Of a DNA stretch of 8,284 bases, positions 1-6,031 are shown in pieces. The DNA comes from UBA7672 sp040398425 (GTDB taxonomy: Bacteria; Pseudomonadota; Alphaproteobacteria; Caulobacterales; Hyphomonadaceae). The notes under the pieces were generated by a model. It made no database searches. It was given only the letters and a program-made list of their open reading frames with translations, and had not been told where the DNA came from. Made by a program: the position numbers and the translations under genes. Location of the stretch: positions 1-8,284 of the forward strand of contig JBBATZ010000095.1 of NCBI GenBank assembly GCA_040398425.1, read 5' to 3'. The stretch's first letter is position 1. Each line of letters opens with the position of its first letter.

Positions 1-6
1 AAGACC

Positions 7-795
7 ATGACCAAACCCGTTTTGCTGGTAGTGGGCGCCGGCGCCGGCATCGGCGGAAACGTCGCGAGGCGCTTTGCCCGCGAGGGCTACCATGCCGTGT
101 TGGCCAGACGCTCCGACAAGGAAGGGCTGGACAAGCTGGTCGCCGAGATCGAGGCGGAAGGCGGCTCGGCCAGCGGCTTCATATTCAATGCCGTTCAGGA
201 AGGCAGCATTGAAACCCTGGCGACCCAAGTCGAAGCCAACATCGGCCCCGTCGACGTTGCGGTGTTCAACCTCGGGGCACAGATCGGTGACCGGGGGCTC
301 GCCAGCACCACGTTGAAGCAGTTCGAGATGGGCTGGCGCATGGCCACGTTTGGCCTCTTCCGCCTCGCGCAGGCGCTGTTTCCGTCAATGGAGGAGCGTG
401 GCAAAGGCGTATTGCTAGTGACATCGGCAACAGCTGCAGTGCGCGGCAATGCCGGTCAGCACTCGCACGCCGCGGCCATGGGCGGGCGGCGCATGCTGTG
501 CCAGTCCTTGAACGCGCAGTTCGCCAGCAAAGGCATTCACGTCGCACACATTATCATAGACGGCGCGGTGGACGCGCCGGACACACTTGGAAAAATGCTT
601 GGCCCAGAGCGCTTCCAGGCGCTGCGCGAGAAGAAGGGGCTGGAGCACGACGGTCTGTTGGTGCCGGCCGAAATAGCCAACACCTACTACCACCTTGCAC
701 ATCAACATCGCTCGGCATGGACGTTTGAGCTGGACCTGCGCGCGCACTCCGATCTGGCGTGGTGGAACCATGCCGGCAACCCCGATCTCAAATAG
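7..795 (+). CDS. SDR-family oxidoreductase homologue with a degenerate active site
   Basis: This 262-residue protein has the length and fold signature of a short-chain dehydrogenase/reductase, normally a cytosolic NAD(P)-dependent alcohol/ketone oxidoreductase. The nucleotide-binding glycine motif is present near the N-terminus (G10-x3-G14-I-G16), an NLGA stretch at 88-91 replaces the usual NNAG, and a Ser is present at 140 (VTSAT). The catalytic YxxxK is absent: the aligned stretch after Ser140 reads H154-A-A-A-M158, and no Tyr occurs between residues 29 and 226. Late motifs such as IDGAVDAPDT (184-193) resemble the PG/IDGxxDT region of the family. It begins at ATG 7, only six bases into the window, so its ribosome site and any upstream operon partner are outside view. 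It precedes the GST gene by 9 nt, implying co-transcription. The family call is firm; catalytic activity and substrate are uncertain. Confidence 0.88.
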   Translation: MTKPVLLVVGAGAGIGGNVARRFAREGYHAVLARRSDKEGLDKLVAEIEAEGGSASGFIFNAVQEGSIETLATQVEANIGPVDVAVFNLGAQIGDRGLASTTLKQFEMGWRMATFGLFRLAQALFPSMEERGKGVLLVTSATAAVRGNAGQHSHAAAMGGRRMLCQSLNAQFASKGIHVAHIIIDGAVDAPDTLGKMLGPERFQALREKKGLEHDGLLVPAEIANTYYHLAHQHRSAWTFELDLRAHSDLAWWNHAGNPDLK

Positions 796-804
796 GAACG
801 CCCC

Positions 805-1413
805 TTGCTGAAACTCCACCACGCCCCCAACAGCCGCGCCGGACGGATCGTCTGGCTGCTGGAAGAACTCACGCTGCCCTATGAATTGAACAGCATGGAG
901 TTTCATCCGAAAGCGCTGAAGTCAGAGGAGCACCGAGCGCGTCACCCTTTAGGTCGTGTTCCCGTGCTTGAAGATGGCGACGTGATGCTGTTTGAATCAG
1001 GCGCCATCGTCGAATACATCATTGCGCGCCACAGCGACGGCGCGTTCAAGCCAACGGTGAATTCACCTTCTTTTCCGCGCTATCTGCAATGGTTCCACTA
1101 CTGCGAGGGCATGGTCATGCCCCCGATCAACACGATCGTCGTCCAGACCATCTTGCTGCCGCCCGAGCGGCGCAGCGAAGAGATCCTGGGTCAAGCCAAG
1201 CGCCTGCTGACCAATGCTCTGGGCCCGCTGAACGAGGCTGTCGAAGGGCGCAACTACATGATCGGCGACTTGTCCGGCGTGGACTTCATGCTCGGCCACG
1301 CCTGCTTCATGGCGCGTCGGTTGGGCTGCATGCCAGAGGACATGACGCACCTGCACGCCTATGTGAAACGCCTCGAGGCACGGCCTGCGTTCGACAAAGG
1401 CATCAGGGCTTGA
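805..1413 (+). CDS. Glutathione S-transferase family protein
   Basis: A 202-residue cytosolic GST, close to the usual 200-220 residues. The N-terminal thioredoxin-like domain (about 1-76) shows HHAPNSRAGR with a candidate active-site Ser10, the GRVPVLEDG segment with the cis-Pro at 53, and the glutathione-binding E64-S65 (FESGAIVEYI). The C-terminal helical domain (about 88-202) carries the GDLSGVD N-capping box at 154-160. Such enzymes conjugate glutathione to electrophiles, or isomerise or cleave aromatic intermediates. The start is TTG 805: AGGA at 794-797 overlaps the stop codon of the upstream SDR gene and sits 7 nt before it, and the predicted N-terminus MLKLHHAPNS fits the family. The overlap points to translational coupling with the SDR. 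The family is secure; the class (beta, LigE/LigF-like or other) and substrate are not determined. Confidence 0.9.
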   Translation: MLKLHHAPNSRAGRIVWLLEELTLPYELNSMEFHPKALKSEEHRARHPLGRVPVLEDGDVMLFESGAIVEYIIARHSDGAFKPTVNSPSFPRYLQWFHYCEGMVMPPINTIVVQTILLPPERRSEEILGQAKRLLTNALGPLNEAVEGRNYMIGDLSGVDFMLGHACFMARRLGCMPEDMTHLHAYVKRLEARPAFDKGIRA

Positions 1414-1488
1414 ACAGCCGGCGGCAAAGATTGCAGCGTGCACGCGTGTTGAAAAATTGTTGCCCCCGGAATCGACAGGAGAATGGAT

Positions 1489-2091
1489 GTGACCAAAACA
1501 ATTGAGTTGATCTTCGATTTCGTGAGCCCCAACGCCTATCTGGTGTGGCAGCCACTACGCGAGCTTGCCGCGCGACAGGCTGCGCAGATCAAGATCACAC
1601 CGACGTTCCTTGGCGGCATGCACAAACTGACCGGCAATGCCCCGCCTTTCATTCGCGATGCAGAGGTGAAGGGCAAAAACGCCTATACCTCTCTCGAAAT
1701 GCAGCGCTTCATCGCCAGGCACGGGCTCACCGCGTTCAAGATGAATCCAAGATTTCCTTTCAACTCGGTCAACCTGCTTCGGATGCTGGTATCGCTGGAA
1801 GACGAAAGCCAGATCAAGTTTATCGATGCCCTGACGCCCGCAATCTGGGAAAAGGGGCTCGACGTCAGCGACGCCGACGCCGTCGCTGCAGTGCTGACGG
1901 CAGCAGGTTTTGATGCCGACAGCCTCAACACCAAGACACAGGACGCGATAATCAAGCAGACCCTGATCAACAACACCGAGAGGGCCGTCGAACGCGGCGC
2001 ATTCGGTATCCCGACCTTTTTTATCGGCAAAGAGATGTTCTTCGGAAAGGAACGCCTTGGGCAGATCGAGGAGATGCTCGAAAACAGCTGA
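1489..2091 (+). CDS. 2-hydroxychromene-2-carboxylate isomerase-like DsbA-fold protein
   Basis: A DsbA/kappa-GST-fold protein of 200 residues. In place of a CxxC disulfide motif it has FDFVSPNAYL, with Ser13 where kappa-class GSTs and 2-hydroxychromene-2-carboxylate isomerases bind glutathione. Other family signatures are LGGMHKLTGNAPP (41-53), NPRFPFN (86-92) and the late AFGIPTFFIG with the cis-Pro at 175. The characterised relative performs a glutathione-dependent cis-trans isomerisation in naphthalene breakdown. I place the start at GTG 1489 rather than ATG 1483: AGGAG at 1477-1481 is 7 nt from the GTG but only 1 nt from the ATG, and the MTKTIEL beginning suits the family. The gene follows the GST by 75 nt, giving two glutathione-linked proteins in a row. 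The family is firm; the exact isomerase reaction is an inference. Confidence 0.87.
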   Translation: MTKTIELIFDFVSPNAYLVWQPLRELAARQAAQIKITPTFLGGMHKLTGNAPPFIRDAEVKGKNAYTSLEMQRFIARHGLTAFKMNPRFPFNSVNLLRMLVSLEDESQIKFIDALTPAIWEKGLDVSDADAVAAVLTAAGFDADSLNTKTQDAIIKQTLINNTERAVERGAFGIPTFFIGKEMFFGKERLGQIEEMLENS

Positions 2092-2279
2092 TCCCAGCAC
2101 AGCATTCCTCAACACAATCGCACATCGCACTCTATTCTTCGCCCATGGCGCAGCGCTTGTGCCGTGTGTCGGGCAGCACGAAGCATCTCCACGACCGGAT
2201 GAAGCGCTTATTGTCCTGGCACACCTGCAAAAAGTACAACAAAGCCGAAGTTATCCACGGCCACCTACAGGAGCTACCC

Positions 2280-3080
2280 ATGAACCAGGACCTGCTCGAA
2301 AGCATCGAAGGCGGCATCGCTACGCTGACCATGAACCGCCCCGAAGCTCGCAACGCGCTATCGGCGGAAATGTTTGACGGGCTGTCTGAGGCATTGCCGC
2401 GCCTCGCCAACGATCCTGCGGTTCGACTGGTGGTCCTCACTGGCGCCGGTTCAGCCTTCTGCTCGGGCGGCGACGTGAAAGGATTCGCGCGAAGAGCTGA
2501 CGGAGAGACGGCGGAAACCACATTTGACCACCGCGTAACTGACCTGCGAACGCGTATGGAAGTCAGCCGCTGGCTCCACGAGATGCCCAAACCGACGCTT
2601 GCGGTGATCCCGGGTCCGGCAGCGGGTGCTGGTCTGTCGCTCGCGCTCGCCTGCGACCTGCGCATTGCTGCGGAAGGCGCCAAGCTCACCACTGCATTCT
2701 CCAGGATCGGATTATCCGGCGATTTTGGGGGCAGCTACTTCCTGAACCATATCATAGGCGCAGCCAGGGCGCGCGAGATGTACTTCAGCGGACAAGTGAT
2801 GAACGGCGCTGAAGCCCTGCGCATCGGCCTGGTGCACCGCGCTGTACCGGCCGCACAGCTTCCAGAAGCGGCGCAGGCCTGGGCTGCCGAGCTGGCGGCG
2901 TTGCCGACGGTCGCCATTGGTTACATGAAGCGCAATCTCAACGCGGGCCTTCGCCTCTCGTTGTCAGATGTGCTCGATGCGGAGGCGGTTCACATGATCC
3001 GCACCTTCGAGACTGCTGACCACAAGGCAGCGGCGGTAGCCTTCGTCGAGAAGCGCCCGCCGCGATTTGACGGACGTTAG
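2280..3080 (+). CDS. Enoyl-CoA hydratase/isomerase (crotonase superfamily)
   Basis: A 266-residue crotonase-fold protein acting on CoA thioesters in the cytosol. Recognisable segments are MNRPEARNALS (18-28), the CoA/oxyanion-hole segment FCSGGDVKGF (60-69), IPGPAAGAGLSLALACDLR (110-128), and GLSGDFGGSYFL (144-155). Aligned by eye to rat enoyl-CoA hydratase, the two catalytic Glu (144, 164) correspond to Ser120 and Phe140. An Asp at 148, in GDFGG, is where PaaG-type isomerases carry their catalytic acid. This points to an isomerase or other crotonase reaction rather than classical hydration. The start is ATG 2280, with AGGAG at 2269-2273 six bases upstream. The frame is open back to ATG 2145, but those 45 extra residues resemble no crotonase and lack a ribosome site. 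It lies 188 nt after the isomerase-like gene on the same strand. Confidence 0.9.
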   Translation: MNQDLLESIEGGIATLTMNRPEARNALSAEMFDGLSEALPRLANDPAVRLVVLTGAGSAFCSGGDVKGFARRADGETAETTFDHRVTDLRTRMEVSRWLHEMPKPTLAVIPGPAAGAGLSLALACDLRIAAEGAKLTTAFSRIGLSGDFGGSYFLNHIIGAARAREMYFSGQVMNGAEALRIGLVHRAVPAAQLPEAAQAWAAELAALPTVAIGYMKRNLNAGLRLSLSDVLDAEAVHMIRTFETADHKAAAVAFVEKRPPRFDGR

Positions 3081-3180
3081 AATGGACCGTGACAGCGCGA
3101 ATGGTCGATGAGGGCGCGGGCACGGTGCGCAGTGCGCTGGCCCCGGAGGCAGACCGCCCGGCATGCTGCTCGCGTGCTGA

Positions 3181-3240
3181 CGATCGCAGCGAAGCCCTGC
3201 AAGGCTTCATGATCGAACGCACTTCGGCCTTCAACGGCCG
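3181..3240 (+). other. Two adjacent short hairpins in the 209-nt gap after the crotonase gene
   Basis: The first hairpin has a GAAGCC/GGCTTC stem with a 6-nt loop (3191-3208), flanked by an outer CGATC/GATCG pairing (3181-3185 with 3211-3215). The second is CGGCC/GGCCG around TTCAAC (3225-3240). Neither is followed by a T-run, so a rho-independent terminator is not supported. They could slow transcription between the crotonase and the next gene, or be chance pairing in GC-rich DNA. Nothing else is evident in 3081-3289. Confidence 0.3.
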
Positions 3241-3289
3241 GTGACTGGTCCACATTGACGGGCAGACACCACAGATAAGGAACAGACAG

Positions 3290-4435
3290 TTGACTCGTGA
3301 ATTCGATATCGTGGTTTACGGCGCCAGTGGTTACACAGGCAGGCTCGTCGCGGAATATCTCGTCGCGAATGGTAACGACGTGAAATGGGCAATGGCCGGC
3401 AGGAGCGCGGCCAAACTTTCCGAAATCCGTGACCTCATCGGCGCGAAGGCCGATACTGCCCTCATCGTCGCTGACGCCGACGATGACGCTGCGTTGGCCG
3501 GCATGGCGCAAAGAGCTGCGGTGGTTCTTACAACTGCCGGTCCATATCAGCTCTATGGCGACAAGCTCGTCGCCGCCTGCGTCAAGGCAGGAACCGACTA
3601 TGTCGACCTCACCGGCGAGTCCAACTGGATCGCAGAAATGATCGCGATGCATGAAGCGACCGCGAAACAGAACGGGGCGCGGCTGGTATTCTCCTGCGGC
3701 TTCGATTCCGTTCCCTTTGATCTCGGCGTCCTGTTTGTGGAGAACGAAGCCAAGAAGAAGTTCGGCGCGTATGCGCCGCGTGTCCGTGGGCGGGTGCGCG
3801 CGATCACTGGCGGGCTCTCAGGTGGTACGATGGCTTCTGGAACGGCAACGGCCGCAGCGATGCAGAAGGATCCATCCATCGGCGCAATCCTCGCCAATCC
3901 GTTCGCCTTGACGCCGGGCTTCACCGGCCCTGAGCAACCCGATCTGACCGCAACGTACGAAGACAGCGTGACGGGGTCGTGGGTGTCGCCATTCATGATG
4001 TCTGCGATCAATACGAAAGCCATCCACCGCTCGAATTTTCTGCTTGGCCACGCTTGGGGCAAGGACTTTGTGTATGATGAAATGTCCATGGCCAGCGGAC
4101 CGGGCGCTGCGCCCCCCGCCGGATTTTCACTCGGCGGACGCCTGAAACCCGGCGAAGGCCCGACCAAGGAAGAGCGTGACGCTGGATTCTACGATCTGCT
4201 CTTCATCGCCGAGTATCCCGACGGTCGCACATTGCGCGCGTCCGTCAAAGGCGACCGCGACCCGGGTTACGGTTCCACATCCAAGATCATCGCTGAGTGC
4301 GCGATTTGTCTGACCCGCGAGATCCGACGCGAACAGGTCGCTGGCGGGTGCTGGACCCCTGCGTCTGCGATGGGCGAGGCACTCCTGCGGCGCCTGCCGG
4401 CGCGCGCAGGCTTGACGTTTGCCGTGGAAGGCTAG
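3290..4435 (+). CDS. Saccharopine dehydrogenase-like NAD(P)-binding reductase (trans-acting enoyl reductase type)
   Basis: A 381-residue protein of the saccharopine-dehydrogenase-like family related to mycobacterial trans-acting enoyl reductases, which are usually about 390-420 residues. The N-terminal Rossmann motif is VVYGASGYTGRLV (8-20). Further family signatures are TTAGPYQLYG (81-90), YVDLTGE (104-110), CGFDSVPFDLG (136-146), GGLSGGT (174-180), GDRDPGYGSTSK (321-332) and a C-terminal WTPASAMGEALL (355-366). It probably reduces or oxidises a lipid-like or acyl substrate with NAD(P)H. It is not expected to be the lysine-pathway enzyme, because it lacks that enzyme's wider context. The start is TTG 3290, with AAGGAA at 3277-3282 seven bases upstream. 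It is the last gene of the plus-strand series, and its stop lies 41 nt before the inferred left end of an IS6 element. The family is secure; the substrate is unknown. Confidence 0.86.
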   Translation: MTREFDIVVYGASGYTGRLVAEYLVANGNDVKWAMAGRSAAKLSEIRDLIGAKADTALIVADADDDAALAGMAQRAAVVLTTAGPYQLYGDKLVAACVKAGTDYVDLTGESNWIAEMIAMHEATAKQNGARLVFSCGFDSVPFDLGVLFVENEAKKKFGAYAPRVRGRVRAITGGLSGGTMASGTATAAAMQKDPSIGAILANPFALTPGFTGPEQPDLTATYEDSVTGSWVSPFMMSAINTKAIHRSNFLLGHAWGKDFVYDEMSMASGPGAAPPAGFSLGGRLKPGEGPTKEERDAGFYDLLFIAEYPDGRTLRASVKGDRDPGYGSTSKIIAECAICLTREIRREQVAGGCWTPASAMGEALLRRLPARAGLTFAVEG

Positions 4436-4476
4436 GACGGAACTGTCAGGATAGAGTGGTCAGGTTAACTCAGCGC

Positions 4477-5269
4477 GGTTCTGTTGCGCTTTAGCAGCGG
4501 TCCGCCGGGTCATGCGACCGCCCTGCTCCAGACAGATTCCGCGCGTGTGCGCGGTACAAGCAAGGCTCCGCGGCTCAGCAGCTGCCGCTGAATGTTGAAC
4601 GTGTTGTAGACAGCCGCATGCGTTTCGAGGAAACGCTGCGCTGATGCTCGGCTCTTGAAAGCCTGCCTCTTCCGCTCGCGCCTTGGGATGCTGAGGTGAG
4701 AATTCCCGGCACGGTTGTTGTCGCGCAATCGTCCAGGCCGATGACTATCTAAAAGGCCGAGTTGAGCGAGTGCTGCACCATATGACCTCAGTCCATCTGT
4801 GACGATGACCTCCGGCTCGACATGCTGGTTGTTAAACAACCGTCGCATGAATCGAAGCGCCGCTCCGGTATCACGCCGCTTCTGCGCGATCATGTCGAGC
4901 ACCTTGCCCTCGTCGTCGACTGCGCGCCAGATCCAAACACGTTCACCTGCAATGGTGGAGACCATCTCGCCCAGGTGCCAGCGTGACTATGGTGCAAGTT
5001 TGCGCCGGCGAAGATTGCTGGCGATCTTCGCGCCGAACTTCCCTCTCCAGTAGCGGATCGTCACGTAGCTCACGTCGACGCCGTGGTGAGCGAGCATCTC
5101 CTCAACATCACGCAGGCTGGGCGTGAAGCGAAAATAGAGCCAGACCGCCTGCTGAATCACGGCCGACGGGAAGCGCTGCCGCTTGTAGAACATTTGCGCC
5201 ATTGAGGTCTCCCAAAGGCAAATAGCCACGGCCTTTCCGGAGACGGATTAGCGTCAGTCTGACAGCACC
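4477..5269 (-). mobile_element. Decayed IS6-family insertion sequence
   Basis: A 793-bp element encloses the transposase remnant, a size typical for the IS6 family. The left end, GGTTCTGTTGCGCTTTAGC at 4477-4495, strongly resembles IS6 termini (GGYTCTGTTGC). The right end, read inward on the minus strand from 5269, is GGTGCTGTCAGACTGACGC; it matches the left end at 11 of 19 positions, including GGT and CTGT. The 8-bp flanks, CTCAGCGC on the left and AGCCCCGG on the right, do not form a target duplication. The element is therefore either old and diverged, or one end came from a recombination. The left end is well supported; the right end is inferred. Confidence 0.7.
4510..5202 (-). pseudogene. 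IS6-family transposase pseudogene (amber codon, two catalytic residues lost)
   Basis: Read on the minus strand from ATG 5202 (GGGAG six bases upstream), the frame encodes MAQMFYKRQRFP, an N-terminal helix-turn-helix region and a DDE domain ending SVWSRAVA. This is a 230-codon IS6 transposase, the usual length. Codon 72 is TAG (4987-4989); the same frame continues directly on the other side as SRWHLGEM, so this is a nonsense change, not a frameshift. The first catalytic Asp (WHLDE in relatives) is Gly78 (GGC at 4969-4971). The middle Asp survives at 136 (VTDGLRSYG). The catalytic Glu of the NNRAENSH motif is Gly166 (GGG at 4705-4707). With the stop and two of three catalytic acids gone, it should be inactive even if the amber codon were read through. 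The family assignment is very confident. Confidence 0.93.
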
Positions 5270-5800
5270 AGCCCCGGCGCATTCCGACAGCCACGTAGCC
5301 GGCCGCCTTGTTCTTTACCGACTGCGCAACTGATCGGCGCTCTAACATCGACAACGGCTACAGTTCGCCCCACCAAAGCGCCCATCAGTAGCGTCACCAG
5401 CCTGATGTCTGCTTTACCCCTCTGGCCTGCGCAATCTGTCGCTGGAAATGACGATGCCGAATGAGAGAAGCGCCTCCTTTGGGTTCGAAGCATTGCACAA
5501 GGGCGCATACTTATCGTCCAGTTCGAAGGGCGAAAAGATTTCAGGCGGCGCACACACTTGCTCTGTACACGGAGCTTTTAGGTCAAGACCACAATTGGCG
5601 GGGCTCCGAACAATCGCTCCATCCCGCCAAAGCAAGCTGCCACTCTCTTTTTTGGGTGATCCGCCCAATCTGAACCGATCCCCGCTTACCGTTACGGTAT
5701 CACGAATGGAAATTCGAACGACCACTCCAGTGCTCACTCGGTCCACTTGAACATCAATCACAGCTGATCGCGCGATCCACGACCAGTTCCTCTCGCGCAT
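5270..5800. other. Lower-GC stretch without a convincing gene
   Basis: This 531-bp interval between the IS6 end and the AT-rich leader of the LuxR gene is less GC-rich than the catabolic genes. The longest open frame is on the minus strand, 5414-5800 (128 codons from ATG 5800). It has only a weak ribosome site, sampled third-codon GC of roughly 60% by eye, and no motif I recognise. A 100-codon plus-strand frame (5448-5750) and a 99-codon minus-strand frame (5254-5553) overlap it and are no better supported; the last ends inside the IS6 terminus. Decayed or horizontally acquired DNA is the simplest reading. A real small protein at 5414-5800 remains possible but unproven. Confidence 0.45.
5414..5800 (-). 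CDS. Hypothetical protein (doubtful)
   Basis: I do not recognise this 128-residue frame. Residues 14-45 alternate hydrophobic and polar positions, suggesting beta strands (IDVQVDRV, GVVVRISIRDTVTVSG). The rest is loop-like, with four Cys at about 73, 81, 86 and 105. There is no signal peptide or membrane segment. Upstream of ATG 5800 the only Shine-Dalgarno-like bases (TAGG) lie 1 nt from the start, which argues against efficient translation. Codon third positions are less GC-rich than in neighbouring genes. It is listed as the best coding candidate in an otherwise empty stretch; it may well be chance. Confidence 0.2.
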   Translation of the reverse strand: MRERNWSWIARSAVIDVQVDRVSTGVVVRISIRDTVTVSGDRFRLGGSPKKESGSLLWRDGAIVRSPANCGLDLKAPCTEQVCAPPEIFSPFELDDKYAPLCNASNPKEALLSFGIVISSDRLRRPEG

Positions 5801-5808
5801 ACCTAATT

Positions 5809-5888
5809 TTGATTATGGCGCTGCAATGGAAGGCGAGCTGCCTCGCGATAAACGGTCAACAATAATCAACACTTTGAGATTGATTATG
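5809..5888. repeat. Three copies of TTGATTAT upstream of the LuxR-type gene
   Basis: TTGATTATG occurs at 5809-5817 and again, identically, at 5880-5888, start-to-start 71 bp. The reverse complement ATAATCAA lies at 5862-5869. In GC-rich DNA three copies of an AT-rich octamer within 80 bp are unlikely by chance and look like binding sites for a regulator, possibly the adjacent LuxR-type protein (autoregulation) or a DNA-bending protein. Confidence 0.55.
5862..5887. promoter_or_regulatory. Perfect 8-bp dyad with 10-bp spacer (candidate operator)
   Basis: ATAATCAA (5862-5869) and TTGATTAT (5880-5887) are exact inverted copies separated by CACTTTGAGA. A second small palindrome, GTTCG-CAAT-CGAAC (5888-5901), starts immediately after. 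The dyad lies about 145 bp before the regulator start. Half-sites in this geometry suit a dimeric DNA-binding protein. The right arm overlaps a possible -35 element, so binding there could repress transcription. Confidence 0.5.
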
Positions 5889-5908
5889 TTCGCAATCGAA
5901 CAGAATAT
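5880..5908 (+). promoter_or_regulatory. Possible sigma-70-type promoter for the LuxR gene
   Basis: TTGATT (5880-5885) is followed after 17 bp by GAATAT (5903-5908). The first element matches TTGACA at four positions; the second is only a fair match to TATAAT. The interval is the most AT-rich non-coding DNA before the regulator gene. Support is weak and rests on spacing and composition. Confidence 0.25.
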
Positions 5909-5944
5909 TTGGCACGGCACGAGCCACTTCTTGCTGTGACCCTA

Positions 5945-6015
5945 GCTTGAGGAGCGACCGAGCTTCAAACGCGAGCTCCGCTTCAAGCATGTTTTGCTTG
6001 CTGGGCTAGGCTTGA
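5945..6015 (+). promoter_or_regulatory. Competing hairpins in the leader of the LuxR gene
   Basis: GCTTGA-GGAGC (5945-5955) can pair with GCTCC-gct-TCAAGC (5975-5988), giving 11 pairs with a 3-nt bulge. The same TCAAGC/CAAGCA segment can instead pair with TGCTTG (5995-6000, 5-nt loop) or with GCTTGA (6010-6015), which lies just before the AAGGG candidate ribosome site at 6017-6021. These pairings exclude one another, so the leader could switch structure. No known riboswitch class is recognised. Confidence 0.3.
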
Positions 6016-6031
6016 TAAGGGCGGCACTGTT

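Noticed and set aside
1495..1560. Thiol-disulfide oxidoreductase function for the DsbA-fold protein
   Set aside because: The CxxC motif is replaced by VSPN and there is no signal peptide, so a periplasmic disulfide role is not supported.
2145..2279. 45-codon N-terminal extension of the crotonase from ATG 2145
   Set aside because: The extra residues resemble no crotonase and have no ribosome site, whereas ATG 2280 has AGGAG at good spacing and a family-like beginning.
3101..3244. 47-codon plus-strand frame between the crotonase and the saccharopine-dehydrogenase-like gene
   Set aside because: It has no ribosome site and no recognised motif; frames of this length are expected by chance in GC-rich DNA.
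3077..3652. 191-codon minus-strand frame across the saccharopine-dehydrogenase-like gene start
   Set aside because: It is antisense to a gene with clear family motifs; typical shadow frame of high-GC coding DNA.
4987..4989. Amber codon in the IS6 transposase as a read-through or recoding site
   Set aside because: Two catalytic residues are also missing, so a read-through product would still be inactive; simple pseudogene decay explains the data.
5254..5553. 99-codon minus-strand frame adjoining the IS6 end
   Set aside because: It overlaps the better-supported 5414-5800 frame, ends within the inferred IS terminus and has no recognisable domain.
5448..5750. 100-codon plus-strand frame in the low-GC interval
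   Set aside because: It has low-complexity Ser/Arg/Pro content, no Shine-Dalgarno site, and lies opposite another doubtful frame.
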